Shown here: one piece after another, positions 16,036-25,392 of the stretch
How the letters are laid out: each line of letters starts with the position of its first letter
How positions within the stretch are numbered: position 1 is the first letter of the stretch
Source of the DNA: Longilinea sp964536805
GTDB taxonomy: Bacteria; Chloroflexota; Anaerolineae; Anaerolineales; Anaerolineaceae
Assembly (NCBI GenBank): GCA_964536805.1
Contig: CAZHYQ010000002.1
Coordinates: 124,001 to 188,000, forward strand
Length of the DNA: 64,000 bases
Reading direction: 5' to 3'
Program-made: the position numbers and the translations under genes
Notes under the pieces: generated by a model
Told to the model about the DNA's origin: nothing
The model's database searches: none
What the model saw: the letters and a program-made list of their open reading frames with translations, nothing else

Positions 16036-17814
16036 ATGAAAACCCAATCCGCAAACAAAGGTCAAATCATCGTCGTATTCGCCTTATCCTTATTGGCGTT
16101 GTTGTTTTTTATTGGTTTGGCCATTGATGCTGGCTCGGTCTATATCACTTATGGCGCGTTAAAAAGAACGGTTGATTCAGCCTCCATTGCCGCCGCCAAT
16201 GAATTCAAGCGCGAAGCCGATATGACTGATATGACCGCTGCGGCTGAAGAAGTCTTTAATTTAATGAACGTCGATTATTCAACCATAGTTTTGGATCTAT
16301 GCGATAAGAACAAGGATGGCATCCGGGACAGCGGGTTGCCGCCTCAATTTGAAGCGCGCTGCCCAGACACAGCTGACGGTGAAGCGCCGAGGAAACTGGT
16401 GTGGCTGCAGGCGACGGAAGATGCGCCTTTGTATTTCCTGACTTTACTGGGTTTCCATACCATCCCGTTGACCACCAGCACCATCTCGGAAGCCGCGCCG
16501 CTGGATGTGGTGATCGTCCTCGACACCTCCGAATCGATGGCTTCCGCGACCAGCGATTACTATAACTGGCTGCCTTATGACCCTTCCGGCTGCAATTCCA
16601 CCAACACCTGCCATCCCATGCGTGAAGCAAAGGATGCTGCCAAGGCACTAATCAACACCCTGGCAGAAGGTTATGACCAGGTGGCTGTGGTCAGCTTTGA
16701 CAATGCTGACACCCGCATTTACGATTTGGGGCTTGATTTAACAGCCGCAAAAAATGCCATCGACAGTCTTGTAGTAGTAAACGATGATCCACCCGTACTG
16801 TTCAAGGTTTGGGCGCCCTGGAGGTCAGGACCGAACGCATTGGGGGTCGATGTTCCCCATGCCGGATCGTACAATCCAATGAATTCGGAAGATCTGGACG
16901 GGGATGGGCTGGATTATGATGATCCAGCTGTGCTTGGGTATACCTGCCCGTGGGCTGATAACCCGGATGTGCTTGAAGACCGCTGGTGGACGGTGGATGA
17001 AGGCGCGCCCGATCCTTATGGCTGGGGCGGCGTTCCCTGCGACCGGGATAACGGTCCTGGCGATACCACACCCGCCTTCTTTGATTCGCTCGATTGGAAT
17101 GACTCCGGGATTTGGGAACCAAGTGACGAGTCTGACAGTTGGAACTGGGCCAGAGCGCATACCACCTCGGATTCGGCCGCTGATGTATACAAATTTTCAG
17201 CCTTATCCACCTGCAGCGGCTGCGGGTTGCGCCAAGGCGCCAACCAGTTGCGAAATGGCGGCCGTTTTGGTGCGGTGTGGGTGATGGTTTTTCTTTCGGA
17301 CGGCGCTGTCAACTTAAGCGATACGCATGCCAGTTATGATGAAATTCCAGACGCGTTGAAAAATGGCTTCTGCGGCGGCGAGATGAGCCAGGAATTCTGG
17401 TCATCCGGTTGCCGGGATTATACTTTTACCCCACGGTATTGTTTTGATACCAGTGCTACCACCTGTCCACCCGGTTCCATCCATACCGATACCACCCCGC
17501 AATATTCGGTGCTGAATTACGCCATGGACATGGTGGACAGCGCTTCGCTGACAAAATCATTGAACAGCAATGAACCCCGCGGAAATGAAATCGCGATATA
17601 TTCGATCGGGCTGAATGTGGATGGGGGTATAGCGGAAGATTTCCTGCGCTATATGGCGGCTGTGGGGGATGACGGCGACCGCCAGACAGATCCGTGCAGT
17701 TCCACCGCTCCGCAAACTTCCTGCGGACAATATTATTACGCGCCGTCAGGCGCCCGGCTGCTGCAGATTTTTGAAGATATCGCCGCGCGTATTTATACAA
17801 GAATCAATCAATAG
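16036..17814 (+). CDS. TadG-like protein with von Willebrand factor A domain
   Basis: 592 residues. The N-terminus NKGQIIVVFALSLLALLFFIG is the Tad_N membrane segment. The VWA domain starts at DVVIVLDTSESM with MIDAS Asp163 (D-T-S-E-S intact) and continues to the C-terminus (VVSFDNADTRIYDLG, VMVFLSDGAVNLS, IYSIGLNV). A long insertion at about residues 265-385 is rich in Asp, Trp and Pro (DLDGDGLDYDDP) with calcium-loop-like DxDxDG, and a second DKNKDGIRDSG near 94-104. Predicted extracellular adhesive or pilus-tip component; only 6 bp after the TadE-like gene. Confidence 0.85.
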   Translation: MKTQSANKGQIIVVFALSLLALLFFIGLAIDAGSVYITYGALKRTVDSASIAAANEFKREADMTDMTAAAEEVFNLMNVDYSTIVLDLCDKNKDGIRDSGLPPQFEARCPDTADGEAPRKLVWLQATEDAPLYFLTLLGFHTIPLTTSTISEAAPLDVVIVLDTSESMASATSDYYNWLPYDPSGCNSTNTCHPMREAKDAAKALINTLAEGYDQVAVVSFDNADTRIYDLGLDLTAAKNAIDSLVVVNDDPPVLFKVWAPWRSGPNALGVDVPHAGSYNPMNSEDLDGDGLDYDDPAVLGYTCPWADNPDVLEDRWWTVDEGAPDPYGWGGVPCDRDNGPGDTTPAFFDSLDWNDSGIWEPSDESDSWNWARAHTTSDSAADVYKFSALSTCSGCGLRQGANQLRNGGRFGAVWVMVFLSDGAVNLSDTHASYDEIPDALKNGFCGGEMSQEFWSSGCRDYTFTPRYCFDTSATTCPPGSIHTDTTPQYSVLNYAMDMVDSASLTKSLNSNEPRGNEIAIYSIGLNVDGGIAEDFLRYMAAVGDDGDRQTDPCSSTAPQTSCGQYYYAPSGARLLQIFEDIAARIYTRINQ

Positions 17815-17823
17815 GGCAAAGCC

Positions 17824-19596
17824 ATGATACCTGTTAAAGCACCTCACGAAAGAAGACCGCGCACCAAGAATGCCGGCCAGGGCATCGTTGAATTTGCCCT
17901 GGCGATTCCGATTTTATTATTGTTAATATTTGGCATCATCGAATTTGGGCGCTTATTACAGGCATGGCTGGCATTGGAAAACGGAGCCCGTTTCGGCGTC
18001 CGGTATGCCGTGACTGGCAGCTTTGACCCTGCCTATTGTGACGGTGCTGCGGCTGCATTGGATGGCATCTATTCCCCGCGGGCTTTGTTGGGACCGGATT
18101 ATCCCAATACGGGCACGGTTGATTTTTCCGACCCCGATATCGCCAATTGCCGTGTTTCAAATGACTATGTCACAGGTGAATCCTGGCATCGCGATGGCCA
18201 CACCCAGGAGGAAGCTGAAACCCTCAGCAACGTGCTGATTGACTGGGCCCGCATGCCATCCATCCGAGACGTGGCATTGCAGGGCGCCATGGGATTGGCC
18301 TATGACCCCAATGAGCCCGTGACGGGCGATTATGCTTCCTATTTGACGGCAGCTTATTCCGGCTCGGCTTTTACCCAGGACCACCGCGGCAACCCGAGCG
18401 AAGCCGGCTATTTCAACATCACCATTTGTTCCAACCGGGTGCTGGATAGTAACGGCGGACATTTTGTTTTGGATTCGAACGCTTATTATTACACACCTTT
18501 TGATGCTTCACATAAGGAAGATTTCCGCTACCCGGTCTTATGCCGGCAGGATAATGCGACCAGCACCGGTACCATCCGTTTTGTGGATGACGCCGGCGGC
18601 CCTGGCAACCGGGTTAAGGTTATTTTGACTTACCGGCACCCATTGATCACGCCGATCTTAAACACCTGGTCGACCCTCAAGCTCACTGCGCAGCGCGAAG
18701 GAATCGTCGAGAAATTCCGCACCTACCGCCTGACCGGTCTGGTCGGCTCGATCGGTGAAGCCTCCATCTTTACCAATACACCCATTCCGCCCACCGAAAC
18801 GCCCACTCCGACCATTACCTTAACCCCGTCTGAAACTCCGACGCCGACCGAAACGCTGCCTCCTACCGAGACAGCCACTCCCACCGAAACACTGACCCCG
18901 ACTGTAACGCTGACCCCGACTGAAACCCTGACCGTGACGCCTACGCGCACCCCCTGGCCGACCGCTACCATCACCCTGACGCCGACCATCACGAGAACAT
19001 TGCCACCAACAGCTACTAGAACCCCGACCCGCACACGGGTACCGACCCGAACGCGCACACCAACCCGCACGCCAACCATTACGCTTACACCGCCCAATAC
19101 GCCCACCATTACCCGTACGCCAACCCGAACCTTGACGCCGACCATCACACCGACGCCAACCATTACCCTGACTGCCACCCGGACACCGACCAGAACCATT
19201 ACGCCAACGCCCACCATCACGTTGACGCCAACCCGGACGCCGACCAATACAATAACGCCAACGCCATCCAATACGCCGACCATAACCCTTTCACCGACCC
19301 GTACGCCCACGCGAACAAGGACGCCCACCCGGACCATCACCCCCACCGCGACGGTGACCTCTACAGCGACAAATACCCATACCCCCACCATTACTCAAAC
19401 GCCAACGCGGACGCCGACTGTTACCCTGACACCCACCCGGACCTTACCGCCCACGCAAACGCCGACCGGGACGAGTACACGAACAAATACGCCAACTGCC
19501 ACCCATACGGTTGCGCCGACCCGCACCATCACGCCCACTCGCACCATCACGCCCACCCGCACCATCACGCCCATCATCACCAACCCCGGCGGCTAG
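17824..19596 (+). CDS. TadE/G-like surface protein with a long Thr-Pro stalk
   Basis: 590 residues. The N-terminus NAGQGIVEFALAIPILLLLIFGIIEFGRL is the TadE membrane segment. A globular part follows to about residue 315. The last ~275 residues are an irregular TPTxTxTPT repeat, nearly all Thr and Pro with Ile, Arg and Val, ending in NPGG without an LPxTG or a second helix. The stalk is likely extended and heavily O-glycosylated (inference from composition). Tandem low-complexity coding makes a spurious Val/Gly frame on the other strand. It lies 10 bp after the VWA gene and ends at a terminator. Confidence 0.88.
   Translation: MIPVKAPHERRPRTKNAGQGIVEFALAIPILLLLIFGIIEFGRLLQAWLALENGARFGVRYAVTGSFDPAYCDGAAAALDGIYSPRALLGPDYPNTGTVDFSDPDIANCRVSNDYVTGESWHRDGHTQEEAETLSNVLIDWARMPSIRDVALQGAMGLAYDPNEPVTGDYASYLTAAYSGSAFTQDHRGNPSEAGYFNITICSNRVLDSNGGHFVLDSNAYYYTPFDASHKEDFRYPVLCRQDNATSTGTIRFVDDAGGPGNRVKVILTYRHPLITPILNTWSTLKLTAQREGIVEKFRTYRLTGLVGSIGEASIFTNTPIPPTETPTPTITLTPSETPTPTETLPPTETATPTETLTPTVTLTPTETLTVTPTRTPWPTATITLTPTITRTLPPTATRTPTRTRVPTRTRTPTRTPTITLTPPNTPTITRTPTRTLTPTITPTPTITLTATRTPTRTITPTPTITLTPTRTPTNTITPTPSNTPTITLSPTRTPTRTRTPTRTITPTATVTSTATNTHTPTITQTPTRTPTVTLTPTRTLPPTQTPTGTSTRTNTPTATHTVAPTRTITPTRTITPTRTITPIITNPGG
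18778..19590 (+). repeat. Degenerate Thr-Pro coding repeat
   Basis: About 813 bp of imperfect 6-24-bp units encoding (T-P-T-x) variants, for example ACGCCGACC and ACCCGGACG blocks; the last units (19517-19574) are three nearly identical 18-bp copies (CGCACCATCACGCCCACT-like). Replication slippage is expected to change its length between strains. Confidence 0.9.
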
Positions 19597-19620
19597 GCAA
19601 TCCCCCATTCGAACGGCTTT

Positions 19621-19658
19621 ACTCCCTGTGAAATATTTCTTCACAGGGAGTAATTATT
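19621..19658 (+). terminator. Terminator after the Tad-type genes
   Basis: Perfect 12-bp stem ACTCCCTGTGAA / TTCACAGGGAGT (19621-19632, 19640-19651) with a 7-nt loop, followed by AATTATTT. Confidence 0.8.
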
Positions 19659-19855
19659 TACACGGTCGTTTTGTAATCATTCGATTAATCGTTTCAATTC
19701 AGGAGGAATATCAGTCAAAAACATGCTTTTTGAGGCAGCCTGTTATTTGTGAAGTTGGTTACAATAGATCATGCGGGTCCTTTTTTGTTTTTTAATCCGA
19801 AGAAAAAGGCAGCTCCGCACTCTGGTGAAATTATCTTCTCGAGGAGAGGACTGGT

Positions 19856-21406
19856 ATGCCTGAAGAAGACCCCCGAATCATTGAATTGCGCTCCATGCGC
19901 GAAAAAGCCCGTCAGGGCGGCGGAGCTGACCGGATTGCCAAACAGCACGCTAAAAATAAACTCACCGCCCGTGAACGCATTGATCTGCTGCTGGATTCTG
20001 GCACGTTTCACGAGACCGAACCCTTTGTAACCATGCGCGACGACGAAACCAACGCGTCTGAGAAGACATCTGGCGACGGCGTGGTGACCGGCTTTGGCCA
20101 GGTGGAAGGGCGTCCGGTTTACGTTTATGCGCAGGATTTCACCGTGCAGGGCGGCGCGCTGGGCGAAATGCAAAGCCATAAGATCTGCCGCGTGATGGAT
20201 CTGGCAGTTCAATCCGGCGCCCCGATCATCGGCATGATCGATTCCGGCGGCGCCCGCATCCAGGAAGGCGTGCTCAGCCTGGGCGGCTATGCCGAGATTT
20301 TCAAACGCAATGCGCAGTATTCCGGCATCGTCCCGCAAATCAGCCTGATCCTCGGCCCGTGCGCTGGCGGCGCGGCATACTCACCAGCCCTCACCGACCT
20401 GATCATCATGGTCGAAAAGCAATCCTACATGTTCCTCACCGGGCCGGAAGTGATCAAATCGGTCACCGGCGAAATCGTGGACTTCGAAACGCTCGGCGGT
20501 GCTGAAACACACCTTTCCCTCAGTGGCCTGGCGCATCTGACCGCGGATAGCGAGAAAAACGCAATTGCGCTCACGCGCCGGGTGCTTGCCTACCTGCCGG
20601 CCAACAACGTCGATAATCCCCCGACTTGCGCGGGCAACGACGCTCCTGACCGCATGGATGAAGAGCTCAATCACCTGGTACCAATTGATCCCTATTTGCC
20701 CTACAGCATGCACGATGCCATCGCTCATATTATCGACCGCGATTCCTTCCTGGAACTTCAATCCGGTTTTGCCCGCAACGCTATTGTCGGGCTGGCCCGC
20801 CTGGGCGGTATGCCGGTGGGCATCGTGGCGCAAGAACCCAGCGTGATGGCGGGTTCAGTGGACATCGATGCCGCCGATAAGATCACCCGCTTCGTGCGCT
20901 TCTGCGACTCATTCAACCTTCCACTGGTCACTTTTGTCGATTCGCCCGGCTTCCTGCCCGGCGTCGACCAGGAACACCGCGGTATAATCCGCCACGGCGC
21001 GAAAGTGCTGTACGCCTACTCGGAGGCGAGCGTACCCAAGGTCAGCATCGTAACGCGCAAAGCCTATGGCGGTGCGTATGTGGTGATGAGCAGCAAATAT
21101 CTCGGCACCGACATCAACTTTGCCTGGCCGAGTGCAGAAATTGCCGTCATGGGTCCCGAGGGCGCAGCCAATATCCTCTACCGCAAACAGATCGATGCGG
21201 CGGTCGACCCGGCCTCTGAAAGGGCCCGTCTCACCGCGGAATACCGGGAGAAATTTCTCAACCCGTACGCGGCAGCATCCAAAGGCTATATCGATGACGT
21301 CATCGAACCGCGCGAAACCCGCATGCGCGTGATTGCTGCCCTGTTAGCCCTGCGCGACAAGAGCGTTTCTGCGCTGGCACGCAAACACGGCAATATGCCG
21401 GTATGA
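19856..21406 (+). CDS. mmdA: Methylmalonyl-CoA decarboxylase/acyl-CoA carboxyltransferase subunit alpha
   Basis: 516 residues, the size of MmdA/PccB. Two crotonase-like halves: SGGARIQEGVLSLGGYAEIF (about 120-140) with LGPCAGGAAYSPALTD form the acyl-CoA binding half; FVDSPGFLPGVDQEHRGIIRHGAK and KAYGGAYVVMSSK form the carboxybiotin half. It transfers CO2 from the acyl-CoA to biotin. Together with the following OadG-like, biotin carrier and OadB-like genes it makes a Na+-pumping decarboxylase; methylmalonyl-CoA is the most likely substrate, with glutaconyl- or malonyl-CoA as alternatives. SD CGAGGAGAGG precedes the ATG. Confidence 0.9.
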   Translation: MPEEDPRIIELRSMREKARQGGGADRIAKQHAKNKLTARERIDLLLDSGTFHETEPFVTMRDDETNASEKTSGDGVVTGFGQVEGRPVYVYAQDFTVQGGALGEMQSHKICRVMDLAVQSGAPIIGMIDSGGARIQEGVLSLGGYAEIFKRNAQYSGIVPQISLILGPCAGGAAYSPALTDLIIMVEKQSYMFLTGPEVIKSVTGEIVDFETLGGAETHLSLSGLAHLTADSEKNAIALTRRVLAYLPANNVDNPPTCAGNDAPDRMDEELNHLVPIDPYLPYSMHDAIAHIIDRDSFLELQSGFARNAIVGLARLGGMPVGIVAQEPSVMAGSVDIDAADKITRFVRFCDSFNLPLVTFVDSPGFLPGVDQEHRGIIRHGAKVLYAYSEASVPKVSIVTRKAYGGAYVVMSSKYLGTDINFAWPSAEIAVMGPEGAANILYRKQIDAAVDPASERARLTAEYREKFLNPYAAASKGYIDDVIEPRETRMRVIAALLALRDKSVSALARKHGNMPV

Positions 21407-21427
21407 CGCGCCGGAGGATGAACGAAA

Positions 21428-21823
21428 ATGACTGATATTTCTGCAGGTTTAATCATCACCCTGATCGGCATGGGGCTGGTTTTCCTGGCCCTCATCCTGT
21501 TGTGGGGTTTGATGTACCTGATGGTACGCTTCGCAAACCGCATCTTTCCAGATCAGGAAGAAGGCGGGGCCGGTGAGGATACCGATCCGGGGGATGAGGT
21601 AATGCCGCTGGAGGGCGCAGGACTGACTGAAAGCGAGTTGCCCACAAAAGCAGCTGCCGCGGCCGTTGCGATAAGGCTGGCCATAAAGGCAGGCTCAAAT
21701 GCCCTGGCGACCCTCACCGCAGTTTCGCAAGCCTCATCGGCCAGTTCCTGGCAAGCCGTTCACCGTGCCAACCGGTTAACCCAGCGGCTGAACCTCTTTA
21801 GCCGCAAGACAGGAAGGAATTAA
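21428..21823 (+). CDS. OadG-like gamma/delta subunit of Na+-pumping decarboxylase
   Basis: 131 residues. One N-terminal membrane helix (GLIITLIGMGLVFLALILLWGLMYL), then a variable acidic and Ala-rich tail. This is the layout of OadG/MmdD, which anchors the carboxyltransferase to the membrane beta subunit. The family's C-terminal is poorly conserved, so the call leans on position between alpha and biotin-carrier genes. GGAGGATG precedes the ATG. Confidence 0.82.
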   Translation: MTDISAGLIITLIGMGLVFLALILLWGLMYLMVRFANRIFPDQEEGGAGEDTDPGDEVMPLEGAGLTESELPTKAAAAAVAIRLAIKAGSNALATLTAVSQASSASSWQAVHRANRLTQRLNLFSRKTGRN

Positions 21824-21826
21824 CCA

Positions 21827-22279
21827 ATGATCATTCGCGTCAAAATTCAGGAAAAAGACTACGCTGTTCAGATTTCTGATTTAAACGCCCGCCCCGTTCT
21901 GGCGACCATCGATGGTCAGACGTTCGAAGTCTGGCCGGAAGAACAGGCGAGCCAGCCCGTTCCTTCCGCGCTTGCCGCCCCTGTGGCTGTCCGCACCGCC
22001 GGTGAAAAACCTGCCATTGTAGCAGCCGCCACGCCTGCGCCTGCGGTCCAGAATGGCAATTCCGGCAAGGCAGTCACCGCCCCCATTCCGGGTGTCATTG
22101 TGGCCATATCCGTCAAAGAAGGTCAAAGCGTGACCGAGGGACAGGAATTATGTACCCTGGAAGCGATGAAAATGAAGAACGCCATCCGCTCATTGCGCGC
22201 TGGCACAATTGGGGCTGTAAAAATAGCGGTTGGCGATCACGTCCGCCACGGCCAGGTATTGCTGGAATTTAGCGAATAA
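21827..22279 (+). CDS. mmdC: Biotin carrier subunit of Na+-pumping decarboxylase
   Basis: 150 residues: an N-terminal ~55-residue domain (IRVKIQEKDYAVQI), an Ala/Pro-rich hinge at about 50-85, and a C-terminal biotinyl domain with EAMKMKN, biotin attached to Lys115. It swings carboxybiotin from the alpha to the beta subunit. It starts 3 bp after the OadG-like gene with AAGGA as SD. Confidence 0.92.
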   Translation: MIIRVKIQEKDYAVQISDLNARPVLATIDGQTFEVWPEEQASQPVPSALAAPVAVRTAGEKPAIVAAATPAPAVQNGNSGKAVTAPIPGVIVAISVKEGQSVTEGQELCTLEAMKMKNAIRSLRAGTIGAVKIAVGDHVRHGQVLLEFSE

Positions 22280-22291
22280 CAGGGAGCCTGA

Positions 22292-23452
22292 ATGGATTTC
22301 ACCCAGGTCATTCAATTCCTCACCAAAGGGTTCACCGATTTCACCTGGGCCGACGGCGTGATGATTGCACTCGGTTGCGTGCTGATTTATCTGGCCATCG
22401 CCAAGGAAATTGAACCCGTATTGCTGCTGCCCATTGGCATCGGTTGTGTTTTTGCCAATCTGGGCATGTCTGCCTATCAGGAAGGCGGCTGGCTCAAGGT
22501 TATCTACGATGCCGGCATCAAGACTGAATTGTTCCCGCTGCTCATCTTCGTCGGCGTGGGCGCCATGATCGATTTCAGGCCGCTGCTGGCCATGCCCAGA
22601 ATGGCATTGCTCGGCGCAGCCGGACAATTTGGCATTTATGCAACGCTGCTTTTGGCCATCCTGCTCGGTTTTACCATCCCGGAAGCGGCTTCGATCGGGG
22701 TAATTGGCGCCATCGACGGCCCAACCGCCATTTTTGTCACCACCAAATTGGCGCCGGATATGCTGGGCCCGGTGGCTGTGGCCGCCTACTCCTACATGAG
22801 CTTGATTCCCATCATCCAACCGCCGATCATGAGATTGCTCACCACGCGGCGCGAACGCCTGATCCGCATGGAGTATTCACCCATTCCCGTTTCCAAGATG
22901 GCCGTGGTTATTTTTCCCATCGTGGTTACCGTGGTCATCAGCCTGATCGCCCCGGATGCCGCCCCTTTGATTGCCTCCCTGATGCTGGGCAACCTGATCA
23001 AAGAGGCCGGTGTGATCGATCGGTTAAGCAAGTCTGTCCAGAGTGAAATTATTAATGTTTCCACGCTCTTCCTTGGACTGGCCATCGGCGCGACCATGAC
23101 ATCGGAAAAATTCCTCTTCAATGCCGCCGCACCGGCCGGTCAACAAATCCAATATCAGACCCTCATCATTCTCGGCCTGGGCCTTTTGGCCTTCGTCATC
23201 GATACCATCGCCGGCCTGCTTTTTGGAAAACTGATGTGTGTCTTGAGCGGTCACAAAATTAACCCGCTCATTGGAGCCTGCGGCATCAGCGCTTTCCCGA
23301 TGGCCGGGCGTCTTTCAGCCAAAATGGCGCAGGAGGAAGATTTTTCCAACTTCATTCTGATGCACGCCATGGGCGCCAACACAGCCGGGCAGCTTGGCAG
23401 TGTTATCGCCGGCGGTCTGCTGCTGGCCTTGGTGAAAGGTCTCGGCTTCTAG
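22292..23452 (+). CDS. mmdB: Na+-translocating decarboxylase subunit beta (OadB/MmdB/GcdB family)
   Basis: 386 residues with roughly nine to eleven membrane segments. Family landmarks are present: GVGAMIDFRPLL, GAIDGPTAIFVT (the conserved D in the Na+ site segment), AAYSYMSLIPIIQPPIMR, and the C-terminal NPLIGACGISAFPMAGR with MHAMGANTAGQLGSVIAGG. It decarboxylates carboxybiotin and couples this to export of sodium ions, so decarboxylation charges a sodium gradient. Last gene of the operon, followed by a terminator. Confidence 0.95.
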   Translation: MDFTQVIQFLTKGFTDFTWADGVMIALGCVLIYLAIAKEIEPVLLLPIGIGCVFANLGMSAYQEGGWLKVIYDAGIKTELFPLLIFVGVGAMIDFRPLLAMPRMALLGAAGQFGIYATLLLAILLGFTIPEAASIGVIGAIDGPTAIFVTTKLAPDMLGPVAVAAYSYMSLIPIIQPPIMRLLTTRRERLIRMEYSPIPVSKMAVVIFPIVVTVVISLIAPDAAPLIASLMLGNLIKEAGVIDRLSKSVQSEIINVSTLFLGLAIGATMTSEKFLFNAAAPAGQQIQYQTLIILGLGLLAFVIDTIAGLLFGKLMCVLSGHKINPLIGACGISAFPMAGRLSAKMAQEEDFSNFILMHAMGANTAGQLGSVIAGGLLLALVKGLGF

Positions 23453-23469
23453 TAAACCGGTGCTTTTCA

Positions 23470-23512
23470 AAAAAAAGACGGCGTCCTTTGATGGATCGCC
23501 GTCTTCCTTATT
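23470..23512. terminator. Terminator between mmdB and the convergent lipoprotein gene
   Basis: 9-bp stem AAGACGGCG / CGCCGTCTT (23475-23483, 23497-23505) with an A-tract on the left and TCCTTATT on the right, so it may serve both directions. Confidence 0.75.
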
Positions 23513-23530
23513 AATTTAGCTGTTGCCCGG

Positions 23531-25219
23531 TTATTGCCCTGGCCGGTGATACAACTTGACCGTGCCAGCCTCGTATAATCCCAGGCTGCCATCCTCTTTA
23601 ATCCATTCCTTCTTGGCGTAATACTCGCCACCTGTCACTTCCCAATCCGTCAGTTTAAATCCCACTCCAGCACTCATCGCCGGAAGCATCATTCCGGAAC
23701 TCACATCTCCTTCACCCATCATGGCAGATAAATCAGGCATTGGCATGCTCGCCGACCCTGGATCACTTGTACCCGACATATCAAGTTCATCCTGGTGCAG
23801 CACCAGGTATACCCCGCTCCACAAGCCATTGGTTGGGCTCGTGTAGGGTGGAGAGTCTTTACAAGCAACGGTAAACGACTCACTCGTCACGCCGGGGTAA
23901 TAAGTCAGTGTGAAATCTCGCACAGGACCGAGTGGATTGCTCTCATTTCTGGCGTCGTCCAGGTATGCCAGTGAAGCCACCTCGAAAGTGCCGCCGCCAC
24001 GGTTGCTGGTCACAGTGCAGCGCGGAACTTTAAACGTAAAGGCTTTGTTCACCAGCGCGGACTGGCCCTTTATGGAGATTTCCTCCGGGTTGAAGTGAAT
24101 TTTTATTTTTGATTCGACAGCAGAATCATATCCGCCGCCGTTGCCGCCATCAAAAACCGCTTGCGATTCGAAAACCAGCTCAAAGCTCAGGCATTTTGCC
24201 GTCAGGTCGCGCGCCTCGCTCAGCGCATCGCCCAACGCTCCGCCAGCATCGCCCATCCCCAACAGCTGCGCCTGCCGCTCCAGACCCAGCCAGACAGGGA
24301 TCATGCGGTGAATGACATGCTCATCGCGGCATAATTCATATTCTTCCTTGACACAAACGCTGGAGACTGTGGCCATTAAATCACCGTATTTTGCCAGGCT
24401 GCCCGAGTCTTCAAAACCTAACAGGGCCTTTTGCCGTTCGAAGCCCAACACAGTCTGAAGTGCAAGACGGCCGGCAGCGCAGCTTTCTCCGGCAGCAGCC
24501 ACCCTCGGTTTGATCACTTGCTCTTCATATTGTTTAAAATAACCCTCGAAATCCACCACAGATTCGGAGGATTCGGCCTCCCCCAACAACTGCCGCTGTC
24601 GCTCGCGGCTGAGCTGCTCTGCGACGATGCTCTGCAGGCGGGTTTCGGCGCTACCGCCGATACGTTCTCGCACCGGTTCGATGTCGGCCAAAAGACCCTT
24701 CGTTACGCCATAGCCGCTGAAATGCAGCAATTGGAGTTTGATTTCCTTTGACTCAACCACCGGCACAGCCAGGCTCAGGTTGTTTCCATCGGCCTCGTAA
24801 CCGAAAAAGATTTGCTGATCCACTGGAATCTCTTGAGCTGGAAGGATGGTGAGTGTCACAAAATTGTTAAAGCTCAGGCCTTCAGGTTCGAGTTGCACCG
24901 CCAGTGTTTGGTCGCTGCCAAAGGGCAGCCCGCTGACACTGGCCGGAGTCATGCTGATGAGGGTGTCGTTCAACAGGGCATCCTCCGGAATATCCAGCCG
25001 GTAATGCGTACCATCGGCACCGGTGACTTCCAAACTACCGCCAGCGATTGGAACATTTGCCTGCGCAGACCTGGTATCATCCACGGCGATCTGTACCTGC
25101 AGCGTTTTATCTGGCGGTGCCAATAGGTATTGAAAATCATTGGACGCTTTGCTGCCAGGGCTGCACGCGGATATAAAGATCACGACAAGTGCTGATATCG
25201 AAATCAGTCGATGCTTCAT
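23531..25219 (-). CDS. Secreted lipoprotein with ZU5-like domain, unknown function
   Basis: 562 residues. The N-terminus MKHRLISISALVVIFISACS is a lipoprotein signal with the lipobox Cys at residue 19. About residues 55-150 resemble a ZU5-like beta domain (GGSLEVTGADGTHYRLDIPEDAL with SMTPASVSGLPF and LEPEGLSF). The middle (160-330) is helical with repeated RERQRQLLG / RQKALLGFEDSGSLA / RQAQLLGMGDAGGALGDA motifs. The rest is beta-rich and contains a putative disulfide pair. It resembles secreted proteins common in Anaerolineae without known function. SD AGGTGGG precedes the ATG. Confidence 0.75.
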   Translation of the reverse strand: MKHRLISISALVVIFISACSPGSKASNDFQYLLAPPDKTLQVQIAVDDTRSAQANVPIAGGSLEVTGADGTHYRLDIPEDALLNDTLISMTPASVSGLPFGSDQTLAVQLEPEGLSFNNFVTLTILPAQEIPVDQQIFFGYEADGNNLSLAVPVVESKEIKLQLLHFSGYGVTKGLLADIEPVRERIGGSAETRLQSIVAEQLSRERQRQLLGEAESSESVVDFEGYFKQYEEQVIKPRVAAAGESCAAGRLALQTVLGFERQKALLGFEDSGSLAKYGDLMATVSSVCVKEEYELCRDEHVIHRMIPVWLGLERQAQLLGMGDAGGALGDALSEARDLTAKCLSFELVFESQAVFDGGNGGGYDSAVESKIKIHFNPEEISIKGQSALVNKAFTFKVPRCTVTSNRGGGTFEVASLAYLDDARNESNPLGPVRDFTLTYYPGVTSESFTVACKDSPPYTSPTNGLWSGVYLVLHQDELDMSGTSDPGSASMPMPDLSAMMGEGDVSSGMMLPAMSAGVGFKLTDWEVTGGEYYAKKEWIKEDGSLGLYEAGTVKLYHRPGQ

Positions 25220-25320
25220 TTCCCACCTATATCTTCGATGAAATTAATTGGATAAATATCATCAATATTATGATGTTTTGCTATCACTGTCAATCATCAA
25301 TTTACATTAAACCAGTTTAT

Positions 25321-25361
25321 TTAAAAAAACGGTGTTCAGGCCTAATGGCCCGAACACCGTA
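25321..25361 (-). terminator. Terminator of the response regulator gene
   Basis: On the minus strand ACGGTGTTC / GAACACCGT form a 9-bp stem extended by a GGCC pair, followed by a run of seven T. Confidence 0.85.
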
Positions 25362-25392
25362 GGATTTATTAACATTAGTCTTACAACTTCAC

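Noticed and set aside
18723..19391. Long Val/Gly-rich frame on the minus strand
   Set aside because: It is the reverse-strand shadow of the Thr-Pro coding repeat; composition is purely a by-product of the repeat.
18778..19590. CRISPR-like array
   Set aside because: Repeats are coding, imperfect, in one frame and without unique spacers.
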